64,000 nt of DNA, taken from Dama dama (lineage: Eukaryota > Chordata > Mammalia > Artiodactyla > Cervidae). The notes beneath the pieces are model-generated. The model had not been told where the DNA came from, made no database searches, and saw only the letters and a list, made by a program, of their open reading frames with translations. Numbering within the stretch: position 1 is the stretch's first letter; every line of letters starts with the position of its first letter. The DNA lies in the NCBI RefSeq assembly GCF_033118175.1, contig NC_083688.1:1739001-1803000 (forward strand). Direction: 5' to 3'. Shown in pieces: positions 42,761 to 54,945 of the stretch. The position numbers and the translations under genes are program-made.

Positions 42761-43931
42761 AGAGTCCCCCCGGATGAGGCCACTCTGCTTTACTGGATTG
42801 TCTCTAACGGCAGCTGTAATGAGATGCGCGCTCTCGCGGGACCAGGAAAGTCACTGCTCTGATAGCTGAGCTCGGCCTGAAGGCTCTGAACTCAGGGGCT
42901 TTGATTCTGCAGAATGAGCCCGTTCCCTAATTCAACAGAGGGAACACTGTCACATGTCTTTATTTAAAACTGATGCAGACCCAGAGAGAAAAGCCACACT
43001 TCACTCAGACCATGTCTTAAAATAATAGGTTGAAGGAAACAGGATTGTTGCTGAGCAAATTCCCTTTGCAAGTTTCCAGACCCTTTGGTGCCAAAACGAG
43101 GAAATCTAGTCTCACTCAGGTTGCCTTTCGGGAGAGAAAAATAAAAGACCAAAAAATTAAGGATTCCTTTATTGTGCCTTTAGCTTCTGAGCTCAGCAAT
43201 TAATTCTTATGTGCTAAAGGACTTCTGTGTTTATGAGGCATTATTATTTAATGTAGGCCTATTTTAAATTGTAATTTTTTTCATTAAGTTGCCTCGTTTT
43301 ACTGATTAAGACCAGTTTATAACCTAGCTTAGACTGTGTTCCTTGAGTAATAACTATTTTTCTTTTAAAATATTCCTTAATAACCTCTCATCCATATTTT
43401 GAATTTTATTTTAAGTCAGAGGAGCTTCCCCGCTGCTCACAAATCTGGCCCCGTGATGCTGAGTGATGTCGGAGGGTGCAGGGCCCTCCGCGTGCTCTGC
43501 TGCAAAATCCTCCAGAAAGGAGACAGAGCGGTATCAATGAGGAGATGGTGACGTCTCAGCCGCTCTGCTCCTGAGGCTAATCTGGCCAGTCCAAGAAAAG
43601 AGGGGTGGTCCTTGGCCCCAAAGCTCTCTAGCAAACTCTTTAAAGCAGCCTTGCTGATGAAAGAGGGTGGGGGGCATGGAAAAGCGGGGTGACGCAGGTA
43701 GGGGGATGGCACTGCCCTTGGCCCTCTGCCTGGGTCATCTCTCTGTGTCTGCCTTTCCCCTTCCCCTCCCTCTCCTAAGAAGTGAGGACGATCATCCCTC
43801 CTTGGCCGAAGCGGAGACTGAGTCTCAGGGCAGTGAAAACGCTCACTCGGAGCTGGCCTGGGGCAGAGTCAGTGGCGGTCCCAGGCTTGTCTGGCTCCCG
43901 AGGCCGCCGTTAAAACCTCTGGGCACCAGCG
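42761..43931. other. unassigned sequence, AT-rich at 43140-43420
   Basis: No repeat recognised over 1.1 kb; a candidate conserved stretch is noted in findings. Confidence 0.4.
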
Positions 43932-44139
43932 TCTGCGTGCTCAGTCGTGTCCTCTGCGACCCCACGGACTGTAGCCCACCAGGCTCCTCTGTCCATGGCA
44001 TTTTTCAGACAAGAATACTGGAGTGGGTTGCCATTTCCTCCTCCAGGGGATCTTGCCAATCCAGGGATCGAGCCCGCATCTCCTGTGTCTCCTGCATTAC
44101 AGGCAGATTCTTTACCCGCTGAGCCGTCAGGGAAGCCCC
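43932..44139 (-). mobile_element. Bov-tA SINE
   Basis: Antisense element from TCTGCGTGCTCAGTCGTGTC to GAGCCGTCAGGGAAGCCCC. Confidence 0.93.
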
Positions 44140-44214
44140 TAGGGGCGGTCCCGGCCAATACCCACAGCTTCCCATTCGTGCTCTTCAGGTCACTTTGCCC
44201 TCTCCTGTCCCGCC

Positions 44215-44365
44215 TTAGCATCACCATTGTCCTGAGAAATAAGCACCATAAACCCGTTTTCAGGTGAGATGACAGAGGCTCGGTCAGAGGAGGAGAGGGG
44301 CTTGCCCTTGGTGTCACTGGGAGAATGAGAACCAAGCCTGGGTTTTTGGCTTCAGGGTCTGGAGC
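44215..44365 (-). mobile_element. MIR
   Basis: CCGTTTTCAGGTGAGATGAC, AGAGGCTCGGTCAGAGGAGG, CTTGCCCTTGGTGTCACTGG. Confidence 0.72.
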
Positions 44366-44639
44366 AGTTTCCTTTTCTTTTAGCCCCTCCTCTGGGCTCC
44401 CCATGGTTGGCTACAGAGGCAGCCCTGACCTGGTGGCCCTGGCCCGGAGATGGGCATGGCTGGTTGGGCATCTCATGGGCATCCTGCAGCCCATCAGTCT
44501 CTCATCCTTCTTCCCTCTCAGCTTGTCTTTGGATGCTGGACAGACCCAGGGATAAAGAAATGGTGCTTCCCCTCACCCACCCCGAAGGACCCTGAGAAAG
44601 CGCTAGAGGGTGAGCAGCAGGCCATCACATGAAAGGCCT
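44366..44639. other. unassigned sequence
   Basis: Nothing recognised. Confidence 0.4.
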
Positions 44640-44775
44640 TTGCAGAAAAGACAGTGGTGTGACATGCTTTGGGAGATCCGAGCTCTGTTCTTTAATTGCT
44701 TGTTGATTGTCCCTGTGACCTCTGCCAAGGCCATCCCTTCTCTGTGCCTCAGTTTATCACCTAACCAACAAAACG
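44640..44775 (+). mobile_element. MIR fragment
   Basis: TGATTGTCCCTGTGACCTCT then CTCTGTGCCTCAGTTTATCA. Confidence 0.62.
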
Positions 44776-45055
44776 CTTTCAATTCAAGATCACAAAAGCC
44801 TCTTCCCTGTGCTACTCTGTGATGAAGAACTAAGGTTTGGGTATCCAACTCAGTGTAGCTGAACACACTGATTAATTTTGTTACTTGTTCGTTTATCTGC
44901 CTGTTCACTTCTTTTTTTTTTTTTTCATGAAGAACCTACTGAGTACATACTTTGTGCAACATAGTAGTGGGATGTGTTAGCAGAATAACTACTGGAACAA
45001 AGCACTTTAAAATCTCAGTGACTATTATTTTTAATAATTTATGTGTTTATTATAT

Positions 45056-45573
45056 TGTTATTGTTCAGTCGCCCAGTTGTGTCCGACTCTTTGCAACCCC
45101 ATGGATTGCAGCACGCCAGGCCTGCCTGTCCTTCACCATCTCCTGAAGTTTGCCCAAGTCCATGTCCATTGCATAATACAGTTATGCCATCCAGCCACCT
45201 CATTCTCTGATGCCCTCTTCTCCTTCTGCCTGCAATCTTTCCCAGCATCAGGGACCTTTTCAATGAGTCAGCCGTTTGCATCAGATGACCAAAATACTGG
45301 AGATTTAGCTGCAGCTTCAGTCCTTCCAATGAGTATTCAGGGTTAATTTCCCTTATGATTGACTGGTTTGATCTCCTTGAGGTCTAAGGGACTCTTGGCA
45401 GACTTCTCCAGCACCACAGTTCAAAGGCATCAATTCTTTGGCGGTCTGCCTTCTTTACATCCCAGTTCTCACAACCATACATGACCACTGGGAAGACCAT
45501 ATCCTTGACTGTACAGACATTTGTCAGCGGAGTAACATCTCTGCTTTTCAACAAACTCTGTTTGTCATAGGTT
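45056..45573 (-). mobile_element. BovB LINE 3' end with target duplication
   Basis: Antisense copy from TGTTATTGTTCAGTCGCCCA to CTGTTTGTCATAGGTT. More diverged than the 24.8-kb copy. Flanks TGTGTTTATTATAT (45042-45055) and TGTTTTTATTATAT (45574-45587), 13/14. Confidence 0.93.
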
Positions 45574-45644
45574 TGTTTTTATTATATGCAGTATATTTAT
45601 TATAAAGTTATTTTTATAATTAGTGGGCTTTTCATAGCTCAGAT

Positions 45645-45882
45645 ATGAAATAACATAGCTCAGCTGTTAAAGAATCCCCCTGCAATGCAGGAGACCCTGG
45701 TTTGATTCCTGGGTCAGGAAGATCCTCTGGAGAAGGGATAGGCTACCCACTCTAGTATTCTTGGGCTTCCGTGGTGTCTCAGCTAGTAAAGAATCCACCT
45801 GCAATGCGGGAGACCCAGCTTCAATCCCTGGGTTGGGAAGATCCCCTGGAGAAGGGAATGGCAACCCATTCCAGTATTCTAG
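45645..45882 (+). mobile_element. Bov-A2 SINE (dimeric), 3'-truncated
   Basis: Two monomers in tandem: first AGCTCAGCTGTTAAAGAATC to CTCTAGTATTCTTGG, second GGCTTCCGTGGTGTCTCAGC to ATTCCAGTATTCTAG. The usual 3' box of the second monomer is absent. Confidence 0.9.
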
Positions 45883-47084
45883 TCTTTTATAATTAACACA
45901 ACAGCATTTTATTTCTCACTCATATCACTGTCTGTTGGGGGCTGTAGAAGGACATTCCATACCATCTGGTCATTCAGATAGCCAGATTTCCTCCACTTTT
46001 GGTTTCATCCTCCTCTGTATCCATCAGGCAGCTGATAGAGAGAGGATGTGGAGGATGGCACAGATTTCCAGGGGCCCAGCCCGGAAGCCATATTCCTCTG
46101 CCAGGTTTTGGTCACATGACCCTGCCAAACTGCAAGGGAGGCTGGGAAATGTAGTCTGGCTGAGTCTCTGGGAGGAAAAGGAAACGTGATTTGGGGAGCA
46201 CATAGCAGAGCAGGCAGGCACCTGTGCAAGCGAAGCCAGGACAACTTCAGCGTGAGCCTGGGCGACGGAGCCTGGGCGAGCCGGCCCGGATGGAGGCCTG
46301 ACTGGCAGGCCCAGCGTCAGCTTTCTGCAGCAGCCTATGCACTTGGCCCCGCCGTCAGCCCAGGGCACGCTGCCTAATGGACCATTTCCCCGGTCGCGTC
46401 ACCTTGCCTCACCTGCACCTCTGAGGCAAGAGGAATGCATGAGCAGGCTCTGCCCTTCTCTGGTCTCGGTGTCTCCTGCCCACAAACTGGGAAGAAAAAC
46501 GACCCACCCTGGTTCTCCAGACCCTCCAGAGAATCCATCAGAGAAGCATCAGGTGTCTTCAAAGCGCCACAGAACAGCTTCCCCAAGCCTTCTTATTAAT
46601 AGTAGAACCACATCATTATCAATAATGAAACACAAATTAATAATAAATAAACAAACTAATGATAAATAATACATATGTCATGAATAATACATTAATACTA
46701 CAAGCTTTCGAGCATCTATTGCCTCTGACAGAGGGGAATTTGATTAGCTGGCTGGAAATCACAGAGGGGGAGTGTTTCAGAAGAGTCTGGGAGGTTTGGG
46801 AAACTGTTGGACACCTGAACGTGGCAGGCACATCTCCCTGTAAAGGTGTAAAATGTTTACGGTCCTTGGTGGCCCAGAATCGAGCTGACTTTCTGCTGGG
46901 GGAGGTGAGAAACAGGTGCCTGAGGGTGGGGCCTTCCCGTCTAGATGTCTTTCCAGGGTTCAAATTTAGAGTGTAAATCCATAATCAAGTAAGACCAAAA
47001 AAAAAAAAAATCTTGCTGCCTCAACAGAATTGGATGTTGTGGCCAAGGCGAGGCTAACTGAAGAGGTCTGTAGACTTTATTTCT
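45883..47084. other. unassigned sequence; AT-rich run 46590-46700
   Basis: No repeat family recognised. TAATAAATAA-type low complexity at 46612-46700 and a 14-A run at 46998-47011. Confidence 0.4.
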
Positions 47085-47089
47085 TCATC

Positions 47090-47640
47090 CATGGGTCCAT
47101 TCATTCATTCATCCATTCATTCATTCACTAAGTATGTCTTCATTCCCAACAGCCTGGCCAGTGTGAAGTTACTTAGTCATGCTTTCAGAGCTCATCCCCT
47201 AGGAGCTCATAGTTCACAGTGGTGGCGGAAAGACTGGCAAAAAAGAAAAAAAAAGGTGACCCCATGTAACAGGTTAGGGTTATTTTTGATGCCAGGAGAG
47301 GGGCACTTAACCATGATTTGGGGGTTCAGGGTGCAGGGTAGGTGGAGTTAGGATGTATGTTGGGCAGCCTCTAGGGAAAATGGTGTCTAAAGTAAGATCT
47401 GAAGGGTTTATTGAAGTGACGGGGTAAAGTGACAGTAGGTATTCCAGGCAAAAGGATGGTAGGTGCCAGGACCCAGTAGCCAGACAGAGCATATTTAAGA
47501 AGCTCTAAGTAGTTCAGAATGACTGAGACTCAGCTTGAAAAAAGGCAGAGGGGCAAGAGATGAGCTGGAGGGAAGCGGGCTTAGAGCATGGGGGAGGGGC
47601 TTTGGCCTTAATTCTAAAGGCAACTAGTAGACGAAGAAGG
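47090..47640 (-). mobile_element. L2 with (ATTC)n terminus
   Basis: CCATTCATTCATTCATCCAT, then CCCTAGGAGCTCATAGTTCA, AGTAAGATCTGAAGGGTTTA and AAGGATGGTAGGTGCCAGGA, antisense L2 order. Confidence 0.72.
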
Positions 47641-47739
47641 ATTTGGGTCATAAATGTGACATCAGTTCCCTGGGCAGCAGCCTAATCCGCAGGGCTCCAG
47701 GGCTACACCGCTCACCGCGCCCTGGGCTGTGCAGTGCTC

Positions 47740-48330
47740 GTGTGTTAGCTCATTCACTACTTCATGCGTGCAGCACCCGGGCCGAAACACTCGTTACACG
47801 CCAAATATCCTGCAGGGATGCACGCCAGGCCCCTGACCTTAAGAAACTCCCGGGCTGATGGCAGAGACATACACAAAGAACCCTATGTTATATTAGAGTG
47901 TGGTGTAGACGGCTGTGACCAAGCTGTTCACTGTGGGCTGTGTTCTTAGACGGGGGCTCCCCCCATGTTCTCAGACGACGGAGTGTCAGACTCCTGGATG
48001 GGGTGACCGTGGCATCGAACCTGGAAGGGTGTGTGCAAGTTTCCCTGGGTGCACTGCGAGCGAAAGGGCAATCCGGGAGGAGAAAATGGCATGGGCTCGG
48101 AGAAGAGCCTGAGAGCGTCTGGCAGGGCTGGCACGTGGGCAGCGCACACACAGTGAGAGGCTGATTGAGTTGGGGAGGCCGAGAGAAGCCAGATCATTAG
48201 GGGCCCGGCTGGCCATGACAGAAGCTGAACTTGATCCTGAATTGGAAGGCAATGGGGTGGGGAAATTGCATGACATTAACCAGAGAGGTGGCGTCACCAC
48301 ACAAGCATTTGAGAAATATCATGGAGACTC
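47740..48330 (-). mobile_element. L2-like fragment
   Basis: AGCTCATTCACTACTTCATG, ATGCACGCCAGGCCCCTGAC, TTAGGGGCCCGGCTGGCCAT, GAATTGGAAGGCAATGGGGT. Weaker than the preceding copy. Confidence 0.5.
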
Positions 48331-49414
48331 CAGTGTGGTGGCGGCATCGGAGGGACAGGGCTGGAGACTGGGGACCAGCAAGGGGGCTGTGCAGGGTCCT
48401 GGGGGGACGTTTGAGGGCCCACACCAAGGCAGGATCGGTGGAGGGCACACACACTCCTGAGAGCCATTGGAGAGGAAGTATTGATCCATCTCGGAGACAA
48501 ATGAGCTATTAACCTCTGCTCTTTGTTCAGAAGCTTTCCTCCCTTAAAAGGCCCCCTCCACCCTCTGTCCCACCTTTGTTTCTGCTGACAAGGAGGTGGG
48601 GGCTGACAGCACCTGTTAGCCCAGCAGGGGAGGTGTATTTCACACAACCCCCAGCACCTGCCTGAAAGTAATCGGTCTGCTGTAATAATATTTATTATGG
48701 TAGTAATTACATGATGTGCAGTTCCCAGGGAGGCTGTCACCGGTGCCACGCGGGGTTATTTGTCTTCATGAGACGGGGTGACCTCTTTTCTTCATGGGTG
48801 GGGGTGGAGCTCCTGGTATCTCGTGGAGATAAACCCCAGCCCTGCAGAAAGGGGAGGGTGGCGTGAGGAATCCTGTCACCCTGACTTCTCTGACAGGAGC
48901 AGAGCTGGCGGAGCGGCCGCCACCAGCTGACTGTCTGCCCCAGGTCAAGTCTCGACGTAGTCCAAGCTGGATCTCCAGGGAGAAGGGTCCCGGGAGTTCT
49001 CTGCACCACGTCTACGCTCCCAGACATAGAAGAGGGTGAAACACTGTCTCTGTCCTCGGGGAACGTCTAGTCTGACGGCAGAAACAGCCCCTGCCCTCTG
49101 ACAGAAAGATGGTGTTCCCTTGCTTTTGACTCTTCTCTAGTTACTTTGAATCAACAAGTGTTGACTTGGGTGACACGAGGCAGGCACCTCTGGGCCAAGG
49201 GAACTGTCCAGAGCCGAGTTCAGAGGATGGGGTGTCAGGAATGGGAGGGGACAAATTCACCCATCCAGCCTCAGGTCGCTCACAGTCCCAGAAAAGGTCT
49301 CAGATCCATCGTCCGGCCTTCCCGGAACCTTCCGCTGGCTTTGAACTTGAAAATGGCCTCGACAGCCAGTCATCCTCCTGCTCCCTTGTGGAAGTTCTGT
49401 GTCCTGCTGGTCTA
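48331..49414. other. unassigned sequence
   Basis: Mostly unrecognised. TAATAATATTTATTATGGTA at 48681-48700 is an AT-rich island in GC-rich DNA. Confidence 0.4.
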
Positions 49415-49524
49415 ACTGCTGTGTGACCCCACTGCACCTCAAGACAGTGCTTCTGGGCACGTCATCTCTCTATCCACTCCTGTTCTCAGCTTCTCCACGT
49501 GGAAGAAAGGGACAGGGCCTTCCA

Positions 49525-49720
49525 TGGAATGGTGGAAGAGTGGTGGATTCAGATCAAAGGACCTTCTTGCCAAGCCTGGTTCTGTGTGGTCACGAGAAAG
49601 TCATTCCATATCTCTGAGCCTCAGTCTCCATAACTCCAAACTGGGAGTGTTATTCGCCAGGGTTGCAATGGTAATCAATGAGATAATAATTGTAGATATC
49701 CTTTGAAAGCGGCCAGACAC
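49525..49720 (+). mobile_element. MIR
   Basis: GGTGGATTCAGATCAAAGGA, GTCATTCCATATCTCTGAGC, CTCAGTCTCCATAACTCC, GGTAATCAATGAGATAATAA. Confidence 0.75.
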
Positions 49721-49737
49721 CACATGTTCGTTTGCTA

Positions 49738-49845
49738 ATTTTTTTATTCATTTAATACATATTTATTGAGTGACTATTAAGTGCCAGGAACTGTTCTAAT
49801 TTCTAAGGGATAAAGTAATGATTAAAAACCACAAACCCAAGGATT
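49738..49845 (-). mobile_element. L2 3' end
   Basis: TTTATTCATTTAATACATAT then TTATTGAGTGACTATTAAGT and GCCAGGAACTGTTCTAATTT. Confidence 0.75.
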
Positions 49846-49849
49846 TCTA

Positions 49850-50458
49850 GTTATAGTGAAATGGAGTCAAGACCAGCTTCTTTTTATTTTCCATTAATTC
49901 AGCTATGAGACCTAGACAGAATGTGTGGACATCTATTTGAAAAATCTGAAACATAGATACTAGCAGACAGTTTGGGGAAGAACACCAGAATTCAAAGTAC
50001 TACTGCAGAATTAATATAGTAAGACTTAGAGTCTCACAAAGTAATACTTAAAACGTTCACAACACAAACTAAAAATCACATGACATGATGACAGACAAAG
50101 AACTGCAAAAATCCCAACTATAATGAGAAAAGATGATTCATAGACTCCAATGATGAGATTAACACCTATGCTGGAATTATCTAACAAGGACTTTAAGGTA
50201 ACAAAAATACTTTAAGAAACAATCACAAATCATCTCAAAACAAATGACACAAAGTTTCCGTAAAGAAATAAAGGACATAAAGAAGAACCAAACAGAAATT
50301 TTAGAAGTGAAAAATACAATAACTGAAATTTAAAGACTCACTGGGTAGACTCAGTAACAGGACAGAGCGGACAGGAAAAAGTCAGCAGACTTGAAATAGA
50401 TCAATAGGAATAATCCAATCTGAACAACAGGAAAAAGAAAAATGATTGAGACACATGC
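49850..50458 (+). mobile_element. L1 5' UTR/ORF1-like fragment
   Basis: A-rich sense-strand L1: GATTAACACCTATGCTGGAA, TAGAAGTGAAAAATACAATA, GGGTAGACTCAGTAACAGGA, TGAAATAGATCAATAGGAAT. No intact frame. Confidence 0.65.
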
Positions 50459-50460
50459 AT

Positions 50461-50482
50461 ACACACACACACACACACACAC
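50461..50482. repeat. (AC)11 microsatellite
   Basis: Uninterrupted AC dinucleotides. Confidence 0.95.
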
Positions 50483-50494
50483 GAAGCCTCTGCT

Positions 50495-50900
50495 CGCGTT
50501 GAGCTTGCAACCCAGTTGGGTACTGGAGTTGAGGGGGTGGGGGTGAGATGTCAGCAGATAATAAACAAATAAATATATATCCGGTAGTCATAAATATGTT
50601 AAAAAGAGAAGCGCAGGGTAGAGAGTTAGAGAATGACAAGGATACAATTTTATACAGACAGCATGATTAGGAAAGGTTTCCCCACTGCAGAGGCATTTGA
50701 GCAGAGGAAGAATTGAGGACTTGAGCCATGTGAGCATCCGGGGAAAGACTGTTCTGAGAGGTGGGAGCAGCAGGTGCAAAGGCCCTGAGGTAGGGATGAG
50801 CTCGGAGGAGTCAGGGAGCAGCAGGGTTCAGTGTGTATGGAATGAAGGAGGCAGAGGGCGAGGGGAAATGGAATTGGAGGGATGGGCAGGGGTGAAGGTG
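50495..50900 (-). mobile_element. L2 fragment
   Basis: CAGCAGATAATAAACAAATA, GCATTTGAGCAGAGGAAGAA, AGGTGCAAAGGCCCTGAGGT are antisense L2. Confidence 0.75.
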
Positions 50901-50940
50901 GGCGCAGAGAGACCAGCTGGGATGCAGGGCAATAGACCAG

Positions 50941-51165
50941 CAGCTTCCCCAGCAGCCCAGCAGTAAAGAACCCTCTAGCAATGCAGGAGCAGTGGGAGAC
51001 GCGGATTTGATCCCTGGGTTGGGAAGATCCCCTGGAGGAGGGCATGGCAACCCACTCCAGTATCCTTGCCTGGAGAATCCCGGGGACAGAGGAGGAGCCT
51101 GGCGGGCTCCATGGGGTCGCAAAGAGTCACGCAGGACTGAAGTGACTCAGCACGTATGCACACAG
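50941..51165 (+). mobile_element. Bov-tA SINE
   Basis: CAGCTTCCCCAGCAGCCCAG to CACGCAGGACTGAAGTGACT; carries a small internal duplication (GCAGGAGCAGTGGGAGAC). Confidence 0.9.
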
Positions 51166-51744
51166 CCCATCTGCTGCAAGGTACCTGGTTACCTCTGCTG
51201 GCGGGTAGGCGACAGGAGAAGCGACGGAGACAGGGCCCCAGCTCAGCATAGTGTTCCAGGAGAGACAGGGCCCTGTTCAGACGCAGCAGCAGCTCTGGCC
51301 CCTGGCCCTGAGCCTGCCAGCTCCAGCAGCCGCCTTGCGCAGATGGCCGCCCCCTTCCCTGCTCCAGGGCCCTGCCGGTCCAGCAAGTGCGGCTGGGTCT
51401 GGATTCCGCAGCCTCTCCCCGTGACTCCCGCGCCCATGGTCTCAGCTCTACCCTCTTCTCTGTTGACTCCCTGTTACGTCTCGTATCCTACCACCCCCGA
51501 TGGGGCGGCCACTCACCAAGGGGGGCTTCCTGCCTGACCTCTGTGAGGAGTCCTGGAGGATGCTCTTAGATGATGTTGGCATCAGTCCGAGCAGATGTGG
51601 TCCAGGAGGCAGGTTCAGCGGGCATCTGGGGTCTTGGCCCCTTCGGCTGGGGCTGCCTCGGACCACAGGGATGAGATGCTCCTGGGGACACCACCCACTC
51701 TTGTTACGGAACAGTCTAGAGGACGGGCAGAATTAATTCCTTTC
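51166..51744. other. unassigned sequence
   Basis: GC-rich; nothing recognised. Confidence 0.4.
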
Positions 51745-52265
51745 TCCTTTCATCACATACACAGATCTGGGCACTATTCTAGCCACACAGGTAACACAAA
51801 TAGAAACAGTTAGTGGCCTTGCGTATGGAGAATATACAATGAACACCTCATTACAAGTAATTTCAGGTTTCCTAAGTGGTCAAAAGGGACGGGTGTTCGG
51901 GGGGACTGTGATAACCTGGGGAGTCAAGGAGAGTTTTCTTGTGGAAGTGAGACCTCTGTGACTCCTTGAAGGATGGGCAAGGGTGAGGCCTTGGGACAGA
52001 GGGGGGACGCCTGTGCTGGGCCTGGAGAGGAGTCAGAGTCCTCACATGATGAAGAGCAGACACGGCAGGACCTGGATGGGCCGTGAGACCCAGGCCTGGG
52101 CCAGCTCACCTCACAGAGGATCTGCATCTCTTTCCATGGAGCGATGGGAAGCTCTGGGGGCCCTTTCCAAGGCCAAGGAGCATATTTTAAAGAAAGCACT
52201 CTGGCTGCTGCTGGTGGGGGAGGACTGAAGGGCATCCATGGATGCAGGAAGCTCAAGACAAAGCC
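51745..52265 (-). mobile_element. L2-like fragment
   Basis: ATCTGGGCACTATTCTAGCC, GAAGTGAGACCTCTGTGACT, TTAAAGAAAGCACTCTGGCT. Confidence 0.6.
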
Positions 52266-53404
52266 TGATCTCACAAGTTACATCCCTCAGTAGCGCCAAC
52301 ATCTAGCAAACGTTCATGAGGAACAAGGGCTGGGGAGGAGGTCAGCGTTTTCCCTCACTGGTGCCTGCAGCTGGGAGGGATGGAGCCCCTTATGACTGAA
52401 ACAGGTGCAGAGGTTTAGTGATTTAGCCCTTGCCGTGGCCATGGGCGGCTTGTAACTATGGTGACCAACTTGTCTTGGTTTGCTGGGGACTTTTTGGTTT
52501 TAGCAGCAAAAGCACTTGTCCCAGGAAAGCCCTCGGTCCTGGGCAGACTGAGCCATCTGGTCACGCTGATATAATTCATGCCTCTGTTCACTAAATCAAG
52601 GCGGGCCTGTGCCCCTCCCACGGAAGCCCTCCCTGATTGCCCTCTACCCTTGGGGCCAGACATGAGCCAGCCCTCTGGACACATTTCCCCCCAACCCTGA
52701 GTTGGGAAAGGGAGGGGGGGCAATGCTGGGATGTCGCGAGGCGAGTTTCAGGATAGAGGAGCCATTTGTCATCACTTCATTGGGAGGGTGCCTGATTCCT
52801 AAATATTGCCTGCGATTTTGCTAAATGTGTCTTAACGGGAGCGGTATAAATGCTGTCAGAGATAGAGGGCGAGAGTGATGGTCCCGTTCGGGATAATGAA
52901 CTGTTTAGTTAAGATGAATCCGTTTCCACTCCTGATCCTGCTTCTCGATATCGTGCTTGGTGGGGGCCAGGGGGTGGGGTGGGGGGGCTCATGCATCAAG
53001 GCTGATTGGTGGCAAGTTTAATGCCGAGAAAGACAGAGCTCCGTCTTTAGCTGGTGGCTGATTCATGGATGAGTTCATGTCTCAGAGAAGTGGAGTCGCA
53101 TTGTATATGCAATGACGGTGTCAGGATTTGAGCTCAGTGAACAGCTGACATGGACTGATCAGAGCTGGAAGACCCCAAAGTACCATTCACCCCTCATTTT
53201 GCAGATGAGAAAAAACAGGCCCAGACAGAGGGGCAGCCCACCTGAGGTGCCAGAGCCGGCTGGCCTCACAGCTGAGCCCACAGCTCATCTCCTGGGCTTG
53301 TTCCCCTGGGCCCCCTGCCTCCTGGGGGCTGCGTGAGCCCCTCTCCCATCCCTGCCCTTCCCACCAGTCTGGGGGCTTGATTCGGGGGTCCTGGCAGAAG
53401 GGTT
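52266..53404. other. unassigned sequence
   Basis: No repeat recognised; 52780-52960 is a candidate conserved stretch. Confidence 0.4.
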
Positions 53405-53800
53405 TTTTTTTTTATGTATGCATGATTTTATTTATTTTTTAGTTTAAAACAATTATTGAAGTTGATTTACGATGTGTTCATTTTCTGCCGTGCAGCAAAG
53501 TGACTCAGTGACACACACACTCTCTTTTTCATGTTCTTTTCCATTATGGTTTGTCACGGGGTATTGGATATAGTTCCCTGGGCTGTACGGTAGGTCCTTC
53601 TTGCTTATCCATCCTGTGTGTAATAGTTTGCCTCTGCTAATCCCAAATTCCCAACACTTCCCTCCCCTGCCCCCTTCCCCCGGCAACCCCAAGTCTGTTC
53701 TCTGCATAGAACGGGGCTCTTGGGGGCTCCCCTCTTGAGCCTGCCCTCTGCTTTGTGGGGAGAACTCCTCGTGGATCTCCTGGCTCTGACCCCAGTCCGG
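53405..53800 (-). mobile_element. L1 3' end, ruminant type
   Basis: Antisense L1 3' UTR: ATTGAAGTTGATTTACGATG, CCATTATGGTTTGTCACGGG, GTATTGGATATAGTTCCCTG, CTTATCCATCCTGTGTGTAA. About 95% identical by eye to the inverted copy at 56091-56440. Confidence 0.85.
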
Positions 53801-53974
53801 ATGGGACACCTGGCTGAGAGGGTCAGCCCTGAACCTTCTCCCACTCTCTGACTAGCTTCCAAATGTCAGATCCCACTCCTCCCACTTCCATCCAGGGACC
53901 GTCCTTCCTCAGTTGGACAGTGGGGACCGGGAGGGAACAGGGATCTGGCAGAGGCTCAGGGGTGCCCCGCTGTG

Positions 53975-54150
53975 GGCCGGGCTCATGATGAGCAAACTCC
54001 TAAAACATGCTTCACCGTGTGGGACGTCAGCATTACACATGGGGAAACTGAGGCCTTAGCGGCCACATAACCTGCCCAAGTGATGACCAAATCACGGGGT
54101 GAGTAACTTGAACCAAATAACTGACTTCAAACTTGGTGAAAGTGTGTGGG
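53975..54150 (-). mobile_element. MIR
   Basis: CATGGGGAAACTGAGGCCTT, ACATAACCTGCCCAAGTGAT. Confidence 0.72.
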
Positions 54151-54784
54151 TAGGAGAAGCAGAGAAAGTGGGGGAGGGTATTTTCAGAAAAAGAACCAAG
54201 GCAGGGTCTTCAGAAGGTGATGAAAACCTGTGAAATAGGAGCTGACGGAATGTTCGCTGGACCTAGAGAACTTTCACTGTTTTTCTTTTGCAAAAAAAAA
54301 ACTCCTTGGCCTTGAACCCTTGCTCTTCCCTCTCAGCGCGTGTCTGTGTTTGGGAAGGTGATTACTCACCTGTGACCCAGGTGTTGACAGGTAATGCAAT
54401 CCTCGCCTGGCACATAGGTCAGAAAGTCACCCCGCCACCTGCTCTTCCATCCCTTCCCAGCCATTGATCCTGCCTCCAGACCCAACAGTTAGAGCCCACG
54501 CATTGCCTGAGGCTTGTCCTGGCCTTGGCTGGCAAAGCTCCAGACAGCCCAAGCTTCGTGGTAAGGCTCTCAAGCCTGGAGGGAAGGGGTCCCCCGTCCA
54601 TCGCTGGGGCCTGACCCCACCCCAGAGCACTGTGTCTGCAGGCTCTGTCTCTCCCTGGTCATCTTCCCCCCTGGGAGCCAGGCCTCTGCTGAAGATGCAG
54701 TCGGTGCAACGGCCAATCACAGGTGAGCCCCCGAATCTTCACGTGACCTGCAATTTTCATGACTGCTCCGTGCGGTAGCAAAGG
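54151..54784. other. unassigned sequence
   Basis: Nothing recognised apart from a 9-A run at about 54292. Confidence 0.4.
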
Positions 54785-54945
54785 AGAGCCTGGCCTCAGA
54801 GTCAGATAGATCCGGTCCAAATCCCAGCTTTGCTGCTTATCTGGCAGCAGTATTGAGCCGGCCCTTCCTCCCTCTGACCTGCCATTCTTTCTTTGAGGCA
54901 CAGAAGTAGTATACACGGGGTGGTGTGAGGACCAATGCCTGCCCT
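54785..54945 (+). mobile_element. MIR
   Basis: CCTGGCCTCAGAGTCAGATA, GGTCCAAATCCCAGCTTTGC, TGCTTATCTGGCAGCAG. Confidence 0.72.

Noticed and set aside
53453..53809. 118-codon antisense frame similar to one at 56167-56364
   Set aside because: The shared peptide reflects two copies of the same L1 3' UTR, not a gene family.
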